Shown here one piece after another: positions 7,186-14,964 of a stretch of DNA of 22,592 bases. Origin of the DNA: Christensenella sp. UBA1782 (GTDB lineage Bacteria; Bacillota; Clostridia; Christensenellales; DTU072); NCBI GenBank assembly GCA_002315475.1, contig DCGI01000090.1, positions 1 to 22,592 on the forward strand, in the 5' to 3' direction. Position 1 is the stretch's first letter, and each line of letters opens with the position of its first letter. A model generated the notes under the pieces. It did no database searches and had not been told where the DNA came from. It was given only the letters and a program-made list of their open reading frames with translations. The position numbers and the translations under genes are program-made.

Positions 7186-9207
7186 TTATTCGTCCTTTTT
7201 ATCGTCGGGATTCTCGGGGACGTCCTTTATTTCTTCGGTAGGTTCCTCTTTGGGTTCGGTGACGATGATGGTAGAAGCGGGATCGAATACGGGAGGAATG
7301 ATCGGAGGCGTTTCGGGTTCGGCACGACGATTTTCTTCCTTTCTGCGTTCCTCTTTGTTGCGGATGAACTCGTTGATTTCTTCGAAGGATTTGCCTTCCA
7401 ACAACATATCGACTTCGTCGGTGTAGATGGTTTCATGCTCGTAAAGGAGTCGTACCATGTTATCGATGACTTCCCGTTTTTCGGTCAGGCATTGATAAGC
7501 GCGACGGTAGTTACTTTCGATAATCTTTTGGATTTCGCTGTCAATGACGGCGGCACTGTCGTCGCTGTAACTGACTTGGGTTTGATAATCTCTGCCGATG
7601 AAGACCTCTTGGTCGCCACCGAAAAACATATTCGGGAATTTGTCGCTCATACCCCATTCACAGACCATTTTGCGAGCAAGTTCGGAGGCACGCTTGATAT
7701 CGTTACTGGCACCCGTAGAAACGTCCTTGATGACGATGGCTTCCGCCGCTCTCCCGCCGAGCATCATGGCGATGGTATCGTTCAACTTGTTATAAGTCAT
7801 GTGATTGTTATCGTTCTTCGGTATGCTTAACGTGTAGCCTGCCGCCATGCCTCTGGGGATGATGCTGACTTCTTGCACTTGGTCGCAATAGCGGAGACAC
7901 TTTGCCACGATGGCGTGTCCCGACTCATGGTAAGCGGTGATTCTCTTATCCGATTCGGTAATCAAGCGGGATTTTTTTTGCGGCCCCGCCATTACTTTGT
8001 TGATACCTTCGGTAATGTCCTGCATGGCGATCACTTTGCGATTATCACGGGCAGCCAAAATAGCCGCTTCGTTCAAAACGTTTGCTATGTCGGCACCCGA
8101 AAAACCGCTGGTCAAACGGGCGAGGTTACGGAAGTCGATTTCCGAAGAAAGGGGTTTGTTGCGGGCGTGTACCTTAAAGATGGCTTCCCGTCCCTTGACG
8201 TCGGGAATGTTCACGTAGATTTGACGGTCAAAACGACCGGGACGGAGCAAAGCGGGATCCAAAATATCGGCGCGGTTGGTTGCCGCCATGACGATGATAC
8301 CGTCGTTGCTTTCAAAACCGTCCATTTGTACCAATAATTGGTTCAAGGTCTGTTCTCTTTCGTCGTTTCCGCCGCCGAGACCGGCACCGCGTTGACGACC
8401 GACGGCATCGATTTCATCAATAAAGATGATGCAGGGCATATTCTTTTTGGCTTGCGAAAACAAGTCCCGCACACGACTGGCACCCACGCCGACGAACATT
8501 TCTACAAAGTCACTGCCCGAAATGGAGAAGAACGGCACGTTGGCTTCGCCCGCAACCGCTTTGGCAAATAAGGTTTTACCGGTTCCGGGAGGGCCGACTA
8601 AAAGCACGCCGCGCGGAATTTTGGCACCCATTTGGACGTATTTTTTCGGATTCTTTAAGAAGTCTACGATTTCCCGTAATTCCGTTTTTTCTTCTTCGGC
8701 ACCCGCTACGTCGTTAAAGCGTACTTTGACGTTGGTGACGATACGCGTTTTGGTTTTGCCGAAATCCAACGCACCGCCGGCACCGCCGCCCTTTCGCATG
8801 GCGATGATGAGATAAATGCCCAATCCCAACATTAAAACGAAGGTTAGGACGGAGGCAATCGTCGTCCAAGAAATCCCCGCACTCGGATCGTTTAAGGTGA
8901 TAGACGGTTCTACTACGTTCGGATCGGTCGTGCGTAGAGTTTCGTAATAAGCACGCACTTCATCGGGAAAGGTTCGGGATACGACGAAAACGTAATACTG
9001 TGTTTTATCGTTTAACGTAACGATAACTTTATAATTGTCGGTGTATTCCACACTGACGACTTTTTCGGCTCGTATGTCTTCCCACAAGGTCGTGTAGGAC
9101 TTCGTTTCCGTTCTGTCTTTCAAGAAATAAGCGAGAAGAACGATGGCGGCGATGATGACGATAAAAATGCCGATGACGTAAAAAATCTTTTTGCTCTTTT
9201 TTTCCAC
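7186..9207 (-). CDS. ftsH: ATP-dependent zinc metalloprotease FtsH
   Basis: The 673-residue protein is a membrane AAA+ protease that degrades misassembled membrane proteins and short-lived regulators. It has a first helix at about 8-29, an extracytoplasmic domain, a second helix at about 115-137, then the AAA module: Walker A GPPGTGKT (205-212), Walker B IIFIDEID (260-267), pore loop F-V-E-M-F-V-G (234-240) and the second region of homology ATNRADILDPALLRPGRFDR (309-328). The peptidase part has HESGH (427-431) and the third ligand in SNDIKRA (D503). The acidic, proline-rich tail after about 610 is dispensable-looking linker. The start is GTG, with GAGGG ten bases upstream; no ATG alternative fits the N-terminus. 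It has its own promoter and terminator, so it is likely a single-gene unit. Confidence 0.97.
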   Translation of the reverse strand: MEKKSKKIFYVIGIFIVIIAAIVLLAYFLKDRTETKSYTTLWEDIRAEKVVSVEYTDNYKVIVTLNDKTQYYVFVVSRTFPDEVRAYYETLRTTDPNVVEPSITLNDPSAGISWTTIASVLTFVLMLGLGIYLIIAMRKGGGAGGALDFGKTKTRIVTNVKVRFNDVAGAEEEKTELREIVDFLKNPKKYVQMGAKIPRGVLLVGPPGTGKTLFAKAVAGEANVPFFSISGSDFVEMFVGVGASRVRDLFSQAKKNMPCIIFIDEIDAVGRQRGAGLGGGNDEREQTLNQLLVQMDGFESNDGIIVMAATNRADILDPALLRPGRFDRQIYVNIPDVKGREAIFKVHARNKPLSSEIDFRNLARLTSGFSGADIANVLNEAAILAARDNRKVIAMQDITEGINKVMAGPQKKSRLITESDKRITAYHESGHAIVAKCLRYCDQVQEVSIIPRGMAAGYTLSIPKNDNNHMTYNKLNDTIAMMLGGRAAEAIVIKDVSTGASNDIKRASELARKMVCEWGMSDKFPNMFFGGDQEVFIGRDYQTQVSYSDDSAAVIDSEIQKIIESNYRRAYQCLTEKREVIDNMVRLLYEHETIYTDEVDMLLEGKSFEEINEFIRNKEERRKEENRRAEPETPPIIPPVFDPASTIIVTEPKEEPTEEIKDVPENPDDKKDE

Positions 9208-9245
9208 TTGAGTTTAACCCTCTGCTATAAATATATTTATATTGT

Positions 9246-9274
9246 AGTATACCAAAATTATCCTAAGAATGCAA
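9246..9274 (-). promoter_or_regulatory. Sigma-A type promoter of ftsH
   Basis: On the minus strand TTGCAT (9269-9274) and TATACT (9246-9251) are spaced by 17 bp and lie about 40 bases before the GTG start. No stress-type inverted repeat (such as a CIRCE-like element) is visible beside it. Confidence 0.75.
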
Positions 9275-9308
9275 GGGAAAGTTAGGGATACTCTTTAATC
9301 GTAGGGGA

Positions 9309-9779
9309 TTAGCCTAAACTTAACCTTAAACGGGCACAAATTAAAAAAATTTTTTCAGCAATTTTTACGGCAAGGTCTTCTACGAAGCGTTTATCGGTAT
9401 GACTGAGGGTTTGAAAGTTGTCGTTACCGCCTTCGGCGACAATCCCGAGAAAGGCAATATCGCCCACCGTTCCCAATTCCTTTTTCAGTGCGGTTCCCGC
9501 GTGTAAACCGCTTAGGGAGTATTTGATTTTGCCGACGTCTTCTTTACTGCCCATACAGGCGTCTACGGCAATCAAAAGGCAGGACGGGTGAAAGGTCTTG
9601 ATGTGTTCGGTATACTTTTGATAGTTTACGCCGGTGACGGGAGAATCGCTGGTGCCGTAAACGTAGGCGGGGGTGTTGTAAAACTTTTTCAACAGGTCGC
9701 CCACTTTGGGGCCTAAGCTGTCTCCGGAAACGCGTGGCGTACCGATACAAAGGATGACGGGATAAGAAGGCTTTTTCAT
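9309..9779 (-). CDS. yyaC: YyaC-like (DUF1256) sporulation-associated protein, germination-protease fold
   Basis: The 156-residue frame from ATG 9779 carries the YyaC pattern: V-I-L-C-I-G-T then GDSLGP (19-24), a Y-G-T-S-D-S-P-V-T-G loop and A-V-D-A-C-M-G (71-77) with D73. YyaC proteins are related to the spore germination protease GPR and HybD-type peptidases, in which the two aspartates correspond to catalytic or metal positions; the cellular substrate is not settled. A longer frame back to a TTG at 9866 is unlikely because that codon lies in the T tract of the upstream terminator. ATG 9824 has no ribosome site, while AGGGG lies just two bases before ATG 9779, which is also a poor spacing, so the start is uncertain. 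There is no clear terminator before ftsH, 102 bases downstream. Confidence 0.82.
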   Translation of the reverse strand: MKKPSYPVILCIGTPRVSGDSLGPKVGDLLKKFYNTPAYVYGTSDSPVTGVNYQKYTEHIKTFHPSCLLIAVDACMGSKEDVGKIKYSLSGLHAGTALKKELGTVGDIAFLGIVAEGGNDNFQTLSHTDKRFVEDLAVKIAEKIFLICARLRLSLG

Positions 9780-9863
9780 GTCCCCTATTTTTCCCGTTTT
9801 CAAAAAAATTATTCCGTAAGGCATTTTTTCGGCGCTTGCCGTCCGCACAGGGGCTTTTTGGTT

Positions 9864-9902
9864 CAAAAAAAAGAACGCAAAAACCGAATTTTTGCGTTCT
9901 TT
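9864..9902 (-). terminator. Rho-independent terminator after the unknown membrane protein gene
   Basis: AAAGAACGCAAAAA (9870-9883) is perfectly complementary to TTTTTGCGTTCTTT (9889-9902) around CCGAA. On the minus strand the stem is followed by eight to nine T. It separates the gene at 9927-10751 from yyaC. Confidence 0.88.
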
Positions 9903-9926
9903 GATGTAACGTGGAGAAGAAAAAAC

Positions 9927-10751
9927 CTATTGCGGATCGACGATGTCGTCTACGCTCGGCGTAACGGTGGCTACGGGTTCTTCGAGAAGGGGCGTCGAAG
10001 CCGAAGGAATCTCCTCGGCCGGTTCTTCCGAAACGTCTTTCGGCTTCCGTTTGAAAAGAGAAGAAGCCTTTTTGGCAAGAGCGGATACGGCGTTTTCTCC
10101 CGATGATTTTTCCTTCGGCGTCACGTCGACGGCGGATTTTTGGAAAACGGCGGCGGAAGACCGTTCTTCGGACGGCTTGGAACGGAACGCGCCAAAGGTG
10201 TGGGTGATTGCCTGACGGAACGATTTGAAGGCTTGTACGGCATCGGTTACGCCGTTGACCGCTTGTACGGGCGTGCTTTGCTTAAAATTCGCCAAATCCT
10301 TTTCGGCGCCGTCTTTGAGCAGTTTGATGCACATTTGTATATAAACGGAAAGCAATTCCAAAACGATTTGTAAAACCGAAACGAGGGGCAAAAGAATCAC
10401 GAGGATTAAGTTGACGGTCGTCAAGGAATCGGCAGCCGATAAAAACGCCGATACGGTTAAACCCGTTCCGATAGCCGACAAGAGAATCCGTAACCAGTTA
10501 TAAATATGTTCGATGGTGGCGTGGACGTTCTTGTGGCTGAACGAATAAGCTAAGTAAAAAACGTAGTAGCAGGAATACAGTACGGCACAAGCCAGTAGAA
10601 TGATATTCAAAACCATATAACCGCTGTTCGAGATAAGTCTGTAAATCAAATACGCGGCATAAATCAGCAGTGTTAAAAGCTTGCGTGCGGTGTCAAATCC
10701 TTTTAGTTGTCCGGTAATAATATCGACCGCTTTTTTTGTGTTGTCTATCAT
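9927..10751 (-). CDS. Unknown membrane protein, four helices plus disordered cytoplasmic tail
   Basis: The 274-residue protein has four predicted helices at about 26-42, 45-71, 87-105 and 112-141. A long hydrophilic tail follows (about 145-274), rich in serine, glutamate, proline and lysine, with a basic S-L-F-K-R-K-P-K patch and an acidic end. I recognise no family. The charge pattern suggests that the tail is cytoplasmic and perhaps a docking or regulatory segment, which is inference only. AGGAG with a 7-base spacer supports ATG 10751. The gene has its own promoter and a strong terminator, so it is probably monocistronic. Confidence 0.82.
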   Translation of the reverse strand: MIDNTKKAVDIITGQLKGFDTARKLLTLLIYAAYLIYRLISNSGYMVLNIILLACAVLYSCYYVFYLAYSFSHKNVHATIEHIYNWLRILLSAIGTGLTVSAFLSAADSLTTVNLILVILLPLVSVLQIVLELLSVYIQMCIKLLKDGAEKDLANFKQSTPVQAVNGVTDAVQAFKSFRQAITHTFGAFRSKPSEERSSAAVFQKSAVDVTPKEKSSGENAVSALAKKASSLFKRKPKDVSEEPAEEIPSASTPLLEEPVATVTPSVDDIVDPQ

Positions 10752-10777
10752 AACGTTCTCCTATGTCCTTAAAAAGT

Positions 10778-10807
10778 ATAATAACAGTATAGCATAACCG
10801 CTCTCAA
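10778..10807 (-). promoter_or_regulatory. Sigma-A type promoter of the unknown membrane protein gene
   Basis: On the minus strand TTGAGA (10802-10807) and TATTAT (10778-10783) are 18 bp apart, about 27 bases before the ATG. A nearby TATACT offers an alternative -10 with poorer spacing. Confidence 0.6.
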
Positions 10808-11170
10808 TAGTAAATACCGAATTCGATTTTTTACGGGAACTATTGACAAGGTAAATTGAAACACGTTTTTTATATAAATGGTGAAAAGTCTTGACTTCTG
10901 CCCCCAATATCGGTGGAAAAATAGACGGGAGGGCTTTCTAACGGATGCGAGGGACTGAAAACGGTCGTCATTCTGCAAACAATTTTTGAAAAACTATCTC
11001 CGAAATTGTCGGAACGAAAGCTGATTTTTTTGCCGGACAGAGGAGAAAACCCGTTGTTGCGGCGGTAAAAGTTTTGGCAAGAAGGGTGCAGGGGAGGAGA
11101 ACCTTTTTCAAAAAGGGTTCCTCTCCGCATACATAGAAAATAAAAAAATAAAGAAAATACGAAAAAAAGT
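10808..11170. other. Gene-poor stretch upstream of tyrS
   Basis: About 360 bases hold no supportable gene on either strand. The only structured part is the hairpin at 11087-11129. I looked for the T-box leader often found before clostridial tyrS and did not find its conserved 3' motif (TGGNACCGCG-like). A TTGACA at 10843-10848 has no -10 at acceptable spacing. Part of the stretch (about 10930-11075) is open in one plus frame but has no start site or family resemblance; it may be decayed coding or repeat sequence. Confidence 0.5.
11087..11129. repeat. Near-perfect palindromic hairpin, candidate dispersed intergenic element
   Basis: The arms TGC-A-GGGGAGGAGAACC-TTTTT and AAAAA-GGGTTCCTCTCC-GCA are complementary over about 20 positions with small bulges and almost no loop. 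No T tract follows on either strand, and it lies 40 bases upstream of the -35 of tyrS, so a terminator is not the obvious reading. Its form resembles short palindromic elements scattered in gut Clostridia genomes (recalled, not checked). Confidence 0.55.
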
Positions 11171-11199
11171 TTGCGTTCCTTGAAAATACCTTTTATAAT
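11171..11199 (+). promoter_or_regulatory. Sigma-A type promoter of the tyrS operon
   Basis: TTGCGT (11171-11176) and TATAAT (11194-11199) are separated by 17 bp. The tyrS ATG follows 31 bases after the -10, leaving a leader too short for a T-box or other large riboswitch. Confidence 0.85.
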
Positions 11200-11230
11200 A
11201 GTATAAAATATATAAAATACGGAGTAACAA

Positions 11231-12451
11231 ATGGAAACAAAAAGAAACGTCATGGACATTTTGCGGGAGCGTGGTTTTATCAAACAGACGGTTTACGAAG
11301 ACGAGCTGTACGAACTGCTGGGCAAGGAGTCCGTTCCTTTTTATATCGGGTTCGATCCGACGGCGGACAGTTTGCACGTCGGGCATTTTTTGGCGTTGAT
11401 GGCGATGAGCCACATGCAGAAAGCGGGACATAAGCCGATAGTCTTGATAGGCGGCGGTACCGCCATGATCGGAGATCCTTCGGGTAGAACCGATATGCGT
11501 TCTATGATGACGAAGGAAACCATCGCCCATAATTGCGAGTGTTTTAAGACGCAGATGAGCAGATTCTTCAGCTTTGAAGGGGAGAACGCCGCCGTCATGG
11601 TCAATAATGCCGATTGGTTGTTGCACTTAAATTATGTCGACTTTCTGCGGGACGTCGGTGCGCATTTCTCCGTCAACAGAATGTTGAGTGCCGAGTGCTT
11701 TAAGCAACGGTTGGAGCGGGGCTTGAGCTTTTTGGAGTTCAACTATATGTTGATGCAAAGTTACGACTTTTTGGTGCTTTGCCAAAAATACGGTTGTTTG
11801 TTGGAGTGCGGCGGGGACGACCAGTGGTCGAACATTCTTGCCGGAGCCAATTTGATTCGCGTCAAAGAAAAAAAGAGTGCGTTTGCCATGACGTTCGAGC
11901 TGTTGACTACCAGTGAAGGCAAGAAAATGGGCAAAACGCAAAAAGGTGCGGTATGGCTGGATCCCACCAAGACCACCCCGTACGAGTTTTTCCAATATTT
12001 CCGAAACGTGGACGATGCCGACGTCAATAAGTGTATGCGGTTCTTAACCTTTATGGAAATGGACGAAATCAACGAGCTGACCAAGTATCAAGACGAAAGA
12101 ATGAACGCCGCCAAAGAACGGCTTGCGTACGAGGTGACGAAAATCGTTCACGGCGAGGAAGAAGCGAAAAAGGCTCTTGCGCAGGCAAAGGGTGCTTTCG
12201 GCGGAAACGGTGCAGAAATGCCCGAAGCCCGTATCGATCTTGTCGCCAATAAGAATATCGTTGATTTACTTTGTGCCATCGGTCTTGCCAAGAGCAAGGG
12301 CGAAGCCAAGCGTTTGATCGACGGGGGCGGCGTCAAAGTGGACGACGAAGTCGCCGATTCTTACGGATACGAATTGACGGACAGCAGAATCGCCAACGGA
12401 TTCATTCTGCATAAAGGTAAAAAAATTCACCTACGCGTGAAACCTTTATGA
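11231..12451 (+). CDS. tyrS: Tyrosyl-tRNA synthetase
   Basis: The 406-residue class I synthetase charges tRNA-Tyr in the cytoplasm. The nucleotide-binding start YIGFDPTADSLHVGH (38-52) contains the HIGH-type motif HVGH. The KMSKS-type loop is KKMGKT (231-236), preceded by the L-L-T-T-S-E-G block. The C-terminal part (about 340-403) is an S4-like RNA-binding domain (AKRLIDGGGVKVDDEV region). Length and layout are typical of the bacterial enzyme. The start has GGAG six to seven bases upstream. It opens a six-gene plus-strand unit and its stop overlaps the next ATG (ATGA), so the following gene is translationally coupled. Confidence 0.97.
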   Translation: METKRNVMDILRERGFIKQTVYEDELYELLGKESVPFYIGFDPTADSLHVGHFLALMAMSHMQKAGHKPIVLIGGGTAMIGDPSGRTDMRSMMTKETIAHNCECFKTQMSRFFSFEGENAAVMVNNADWLLHLNYVDFLRDVGAHFSVNRMLSAECFKQRLERGLSFLEFNYMLMQSYDFLVLCQKYGCLLECGGDDQWSNILAGANLIRVKEKKSAFAMTFELLTTSEGKKMGKTQKGAVWLDPTKTTPYEFFQYFRNVDDADVNKCMRFLTFMEMDEINELTKYQDERMNAAKERLAYEVTKIVHGEEEAKKALAQAKGAFGGNGAEMPEARIDLVANKNIVDLLCAIGLAKSKGEAKRLIDGGGVKVDDEVADSYGYELTDSRIANGFILHKGKKIHLRVKPL

Positions 12452-13074
12452 AAGAATTCCTTACGATAGAAGGGGAAGGGAAGGCTACGGTAGAAATCAA
12501 ACATTCCGTATTCATCGCCGACGTAAAAGGAATATCGAGCTTTGAAGAAGGTATGCGCTTCGTCAAAGAAAGGGCGTCGGCGTACAGCGACGCCACCCAT
12601 AACTGTTACGCCCTCGTTTGTTCGGACGGCTCGCAAAAATTCAGCGACAACGGAGAACCGCAGGGGACGGCGGGGACGCCCATTTTGGAAGTCATCAAAA
12701 AGCAGGGCTTGACCGACGTCGTTTGTGTGGTAACGAGATACTTCGGCGGCATTAAGTTGGGGGCGGGCGGATTGGTGACGGCGTATGCGCAAAGCGCAAG
12801 CGAAGCCATTGCCGACGCCACCGTTATAAAAAAGAAGGAAAGCGTGGTTAGGTCGTGTACGCTCGGGTATCATGAATACACCGCACTCCTTCGCCTTGCC
12901 GATACGTTCGGGGCGGTTTGTTGCCCGCCCGTCTACGAGGAGCAGGTAACGATAGAATTCTACTATCCCGAAGAACGGGACGGAGAATGGTTGGAAAAGG
13001 AAAAAGAACTTTTCTTAGGAAACGTAAAAACGAAAGTCCGAGAACGGATTTTCAAAAAATATACAAGTAAATAA
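12448..13074 (+). CDS. yigZ: YigZ/IMPACT family protein (UPF0029)
   Basis: The 208-residue protein has the N-terminal IMPACT/UPF0029 domain (about 5-120) with the signatures SDNGEPQGTAG (66-76) and RYFGGIKLGAGGLVTAY (97-113), and a C-terminal DUF1949-like ferredoxin-fold domain (about 138-200). Bacterial YigZ proteins are cytosolic and have been linked to nucleic-acid or ribosome-related functions, but the biochemical role is not clear. Its ATG overlaps the tyrS stop by four bases, and the BCAT gene begins 21 bases later with its own strong ribosome site. Confidence 0.93.
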   Translation: MKEFLTIEGEGKATVEIKHSVFIADVKGISSFEEGMRFVKERASAYSDATHNCYALVCSDGSQKFSDNGEPQGTAGTPILEVIKKQGLTDVVCVVTRYFGGIKLGAGGLVTAYAQSASEAIADATVIKKKESVVRSCTLGYHEYTALLRLADTFGAVCCPPVYEEQVTIEFYYPEERDGEWLEKEKELFLGNVKTKVRERIFKKYTSK

Positions 13075-13095
13075 GTTACTTTTTGGAGGCAGTTT

Positions 13096-14151
13096 ATGAA
13101 AATTACGCAAACACAGAACAAGAAAGTCAAACCCGACTTCTCCAAGCTGGGCTTCGGCAAGTACTTTACCGATCACATGATGATGATGACTTATTCGAAC
13201 GGCGCATGGAACGAACCGGAGATCAAACCCTATTCTCCCGTACCGATGGATCCTTGCACCAACGTTTTACACTACGGGCAAGGCATTTTCGAAGGCATGA
13301 AGGCGTATAAAACGCCCGAAGGCAAAATCACCATGTTCCGCGCGTATGACAACTTAAAACGTATGAACAAATCGGCGGCACGTCTTTGCATGCCCGAAAT
13401 CGACATCGATTTGGTTATGGATTGTTTGAAAAAGCTATTGACCATCGACGAAGACTGGATTCCTACCGCACCGGGTACCGCTTTGTACATTCGTCCGTTT
13501 ATGATCGCCAACGACGCCGCTCTCGGCGTCCATGCCGCCCATAACTATATTTTCTTCATCATTCTTTCCCCCGTCGGCAGCTACTACGCGCACGGTTTGC
13601 AACCGACCAAGATTTTGATTGAAGAAGAATACGTCCGTGCTCCTTTGGGCGGAACGGGAGAATGTAAGTGTATGGGCAACTATGCCGCCAGCTTGTTTGC
13701 CGGTGAAATGGCAGCCAAGAAAGGCTATGACCAAGTATTATGGTTGGACGGCAAAGAACATAAGTACGTCGAAGAAGTCGGTGCCATGAATATCTTTTTC
13801 GTGATTGACGGCGTCGTCGTTACGCCCGCTTTGGTGGGTTCCATTCTGCATGGCGTAACCAGAAGAAGCGTCATAGAAGTGTTACAAAAAGACGGTTATA
13901 AAGTGGAAGAAAGAAGAATTTCTACCGACGAAATCGTGCAAGCCCATAAGGAAGGCAGACTGAACGAAGTCTTCGGTTCGGGTACCGCCGCCGTTATTTC
14001 TCCGGTAGGCGTACTGAATTTCCGAGGGGAAGACCTCGTCATCAACAATAACGAGATGGGAGCTGTCTCCAAGCACGCTTACGAAAGAATCACTTCCATT
14101 CAAAACGGAACGGCTCCCGATGAATTCGGCTGGGTGATTAAAGTCAACTGA
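13096..14151 (+). CDS. ilvE: Branched-chain amino acid aminotransferase
   Basis: The 351-residue PLP enzyme transfers amino groups between glutamate and the keto acids of leucine, isoleucine and valine. It is a class IV aminotransferase of the longer (BCAT2-like) type. The PLP lysine is K191 in GECKCMGNYAAS, followed by the QVLWLDG...YVEEVGAMNIFF block (213-235) typical of the family. The substrate-loop segment HYGQGIFEGMKAY (59-71) and the late EVFGSGTAAVISPVG segment that holds the cofactor phosphate are also present. GGAGG at 13084-13088 gives a clear start. Its neighbours (tyrS, yigZ, nadK) share no obvious pathway with it, so the operon looks like a housekeeping mix. Confidence 0.96.
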   Translation: MKITQTQNKKVKPDFSKLGFGKYFTDHMMMMTYSNGAWNEPEIKPYSPVPMDPCTNVLHYGQGIFEGMKAYKTPEGKITMFRAYDNLKRMNKSAARLCMPEIDIDLVMDCLKKLLTIDEDWIPTAPGTALYIRPFMIANDAALGVHAAHNYIFFIILSPVGSYYAHGLQPTKILIEEEYVRAPLGGTGECKCMGNYAASLFAGEMAAKKGYDQVLWLDGKEHKYVEEVGAMNIFFVIDGVVVTPALVGSILHGVTRRSVIEVLQKDGYKVEERRISTDEIVQAHKEGRLNEVFGSGTAAVISPVGVLNFRGEDLVINNNEMGAVSKHAYERITSIQNGTAPDEFGWVIKVN

Positions 14152-14160
14152 CAGAAAAGG

Positions 14161-14964
14161 ATGAAAAACTTTTTACTCGTTCCTAATTTTCAACGTAACT
14201 CGTTGCCGTCGGTTTTGACGGCGACGGGTTTTCTGCGGAAAAACGGTTGCGAGGTTTTTTGCCGTGAGGAAGACGCCGAAAAAATCGACGTCCCCGTTTG
14301 TCGGGATTTACACACGATTGATTGTTTTCTGATTTTCGGCGGTGACGGTACCATGCTGCAAAGCGTGAAAAAGTATATATCGTACCAAAAACCCTTTGCG
14401 GGTATCAATACGGGGACACTCGGATTTTTGTCCGACGTCGAACCGCAAAATACCGAACGAGCCTTACGAGATTTGTTGGACGGACGGTATCAAGAAGAAA
14501 AAAGAAGCACCCTTTCGGTGACCGTCGGAGAGAAAAAGTATACCGCCGTCAACGAAATCGGTTTGCAAAGGGTGGGCGGCAGAGTGCTGACGGCGGAAAT
14601 CATCGTTGACGAAAAGTGGCACGAAACCGTACGGGCGGACGGCGTCCTCGTGGCGAGTTCCACAGGCTCCACCGCTTACAACCTATCGGCGGGAGGCCCC
14701 ATTTTGTCGCCGACTTCCCGAAGCTACGTCGTGACACCCGTCTGCGCACACTCGTTGACCGTTCGCCCCGTCGTTTTGGGGGAAAACGAAACGGTTTGTC
14801 TGCAAGTGTTGGGACAGGCGCAGGCGATGTTGTATCTCGACGGCGACAATATTTCTCTGTGCGAACAGGCGGTAAAGGTGACCGGTTCCGAAAATACCTT
14901 TACCCTACTGCGTTTGCACGACGGAAATTTCTTTTCCGTTCTCCGTAACAAACTTTCTCAATGA
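14161..14964 (+). CDS. nadK: NAD kinase
   Basis: The 267-residue cytosolic enzyme phosphorylates NAD to NADP. The diagnostic FGGDGT motif is at 59-64 (D62 is the catalytic aspartate), NTGTLGFLSD at 83-92, and the second domain carries SSTGSTAYNLSAGGPI, the NAD-binding loop. The length is normal for the short bacterial form. The ATG is preceded directly by AAAAGG, leaving almost no spacer, so initiation may rely on ribosomes finishing ilvE nine bases upstream. Its stop overlaps the next ATG (ATGA). Confidence 0.95.
   Translation: MKNFLLVPNFQRNSLPSVLTATGFLRKNGCEVFCREEDAEKIDVPVCRDLHTIDCFLIFGGDGTMLQSVKKYISYQKPFAGINTGTLGFLSDVEPQNTERALRDLLDGRYQEEKRSTLSVTVGEKKYTAVNEIGLQRVGGRVLTAEIIVDEKWHETVRADGVLVASSTGSTAYNLSAGGPILSPTSRSYVVTPVCAHSLTVRPVVLGENETVCLQVLGQAQAMLYLDGDNISLCEQAVKVTGSENTFTLLRLHDGNFFSVLRNKLSQ

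Noticed and set aside
7126..7830. 234-codon open frame on the plus strand
   Set aside because: It lies antisense to the C-terminal part of ftsH, begins within the terminator region, has no ribosome site and resembles no family.
9780..9866. Longer yyaC N-terminus from a TTG at 9866
   Set aside because: The codon sits in the T tract of a strong terminator, so the transcript would not plausibly initiate there.
10808..11230. T-box leader before tyrS
   Set aside because: The conserved 3' antiterminator motif is absent and the mapped promoter leaves only a short leader, so there is no room for a T-box.
10870..11283. Minus-strand frame of 137 codons over the tyrS promoter region
   Set aside because: It crosses the tyrS start and promoter, is low complexity in AT-rich sequence and has no start signal.
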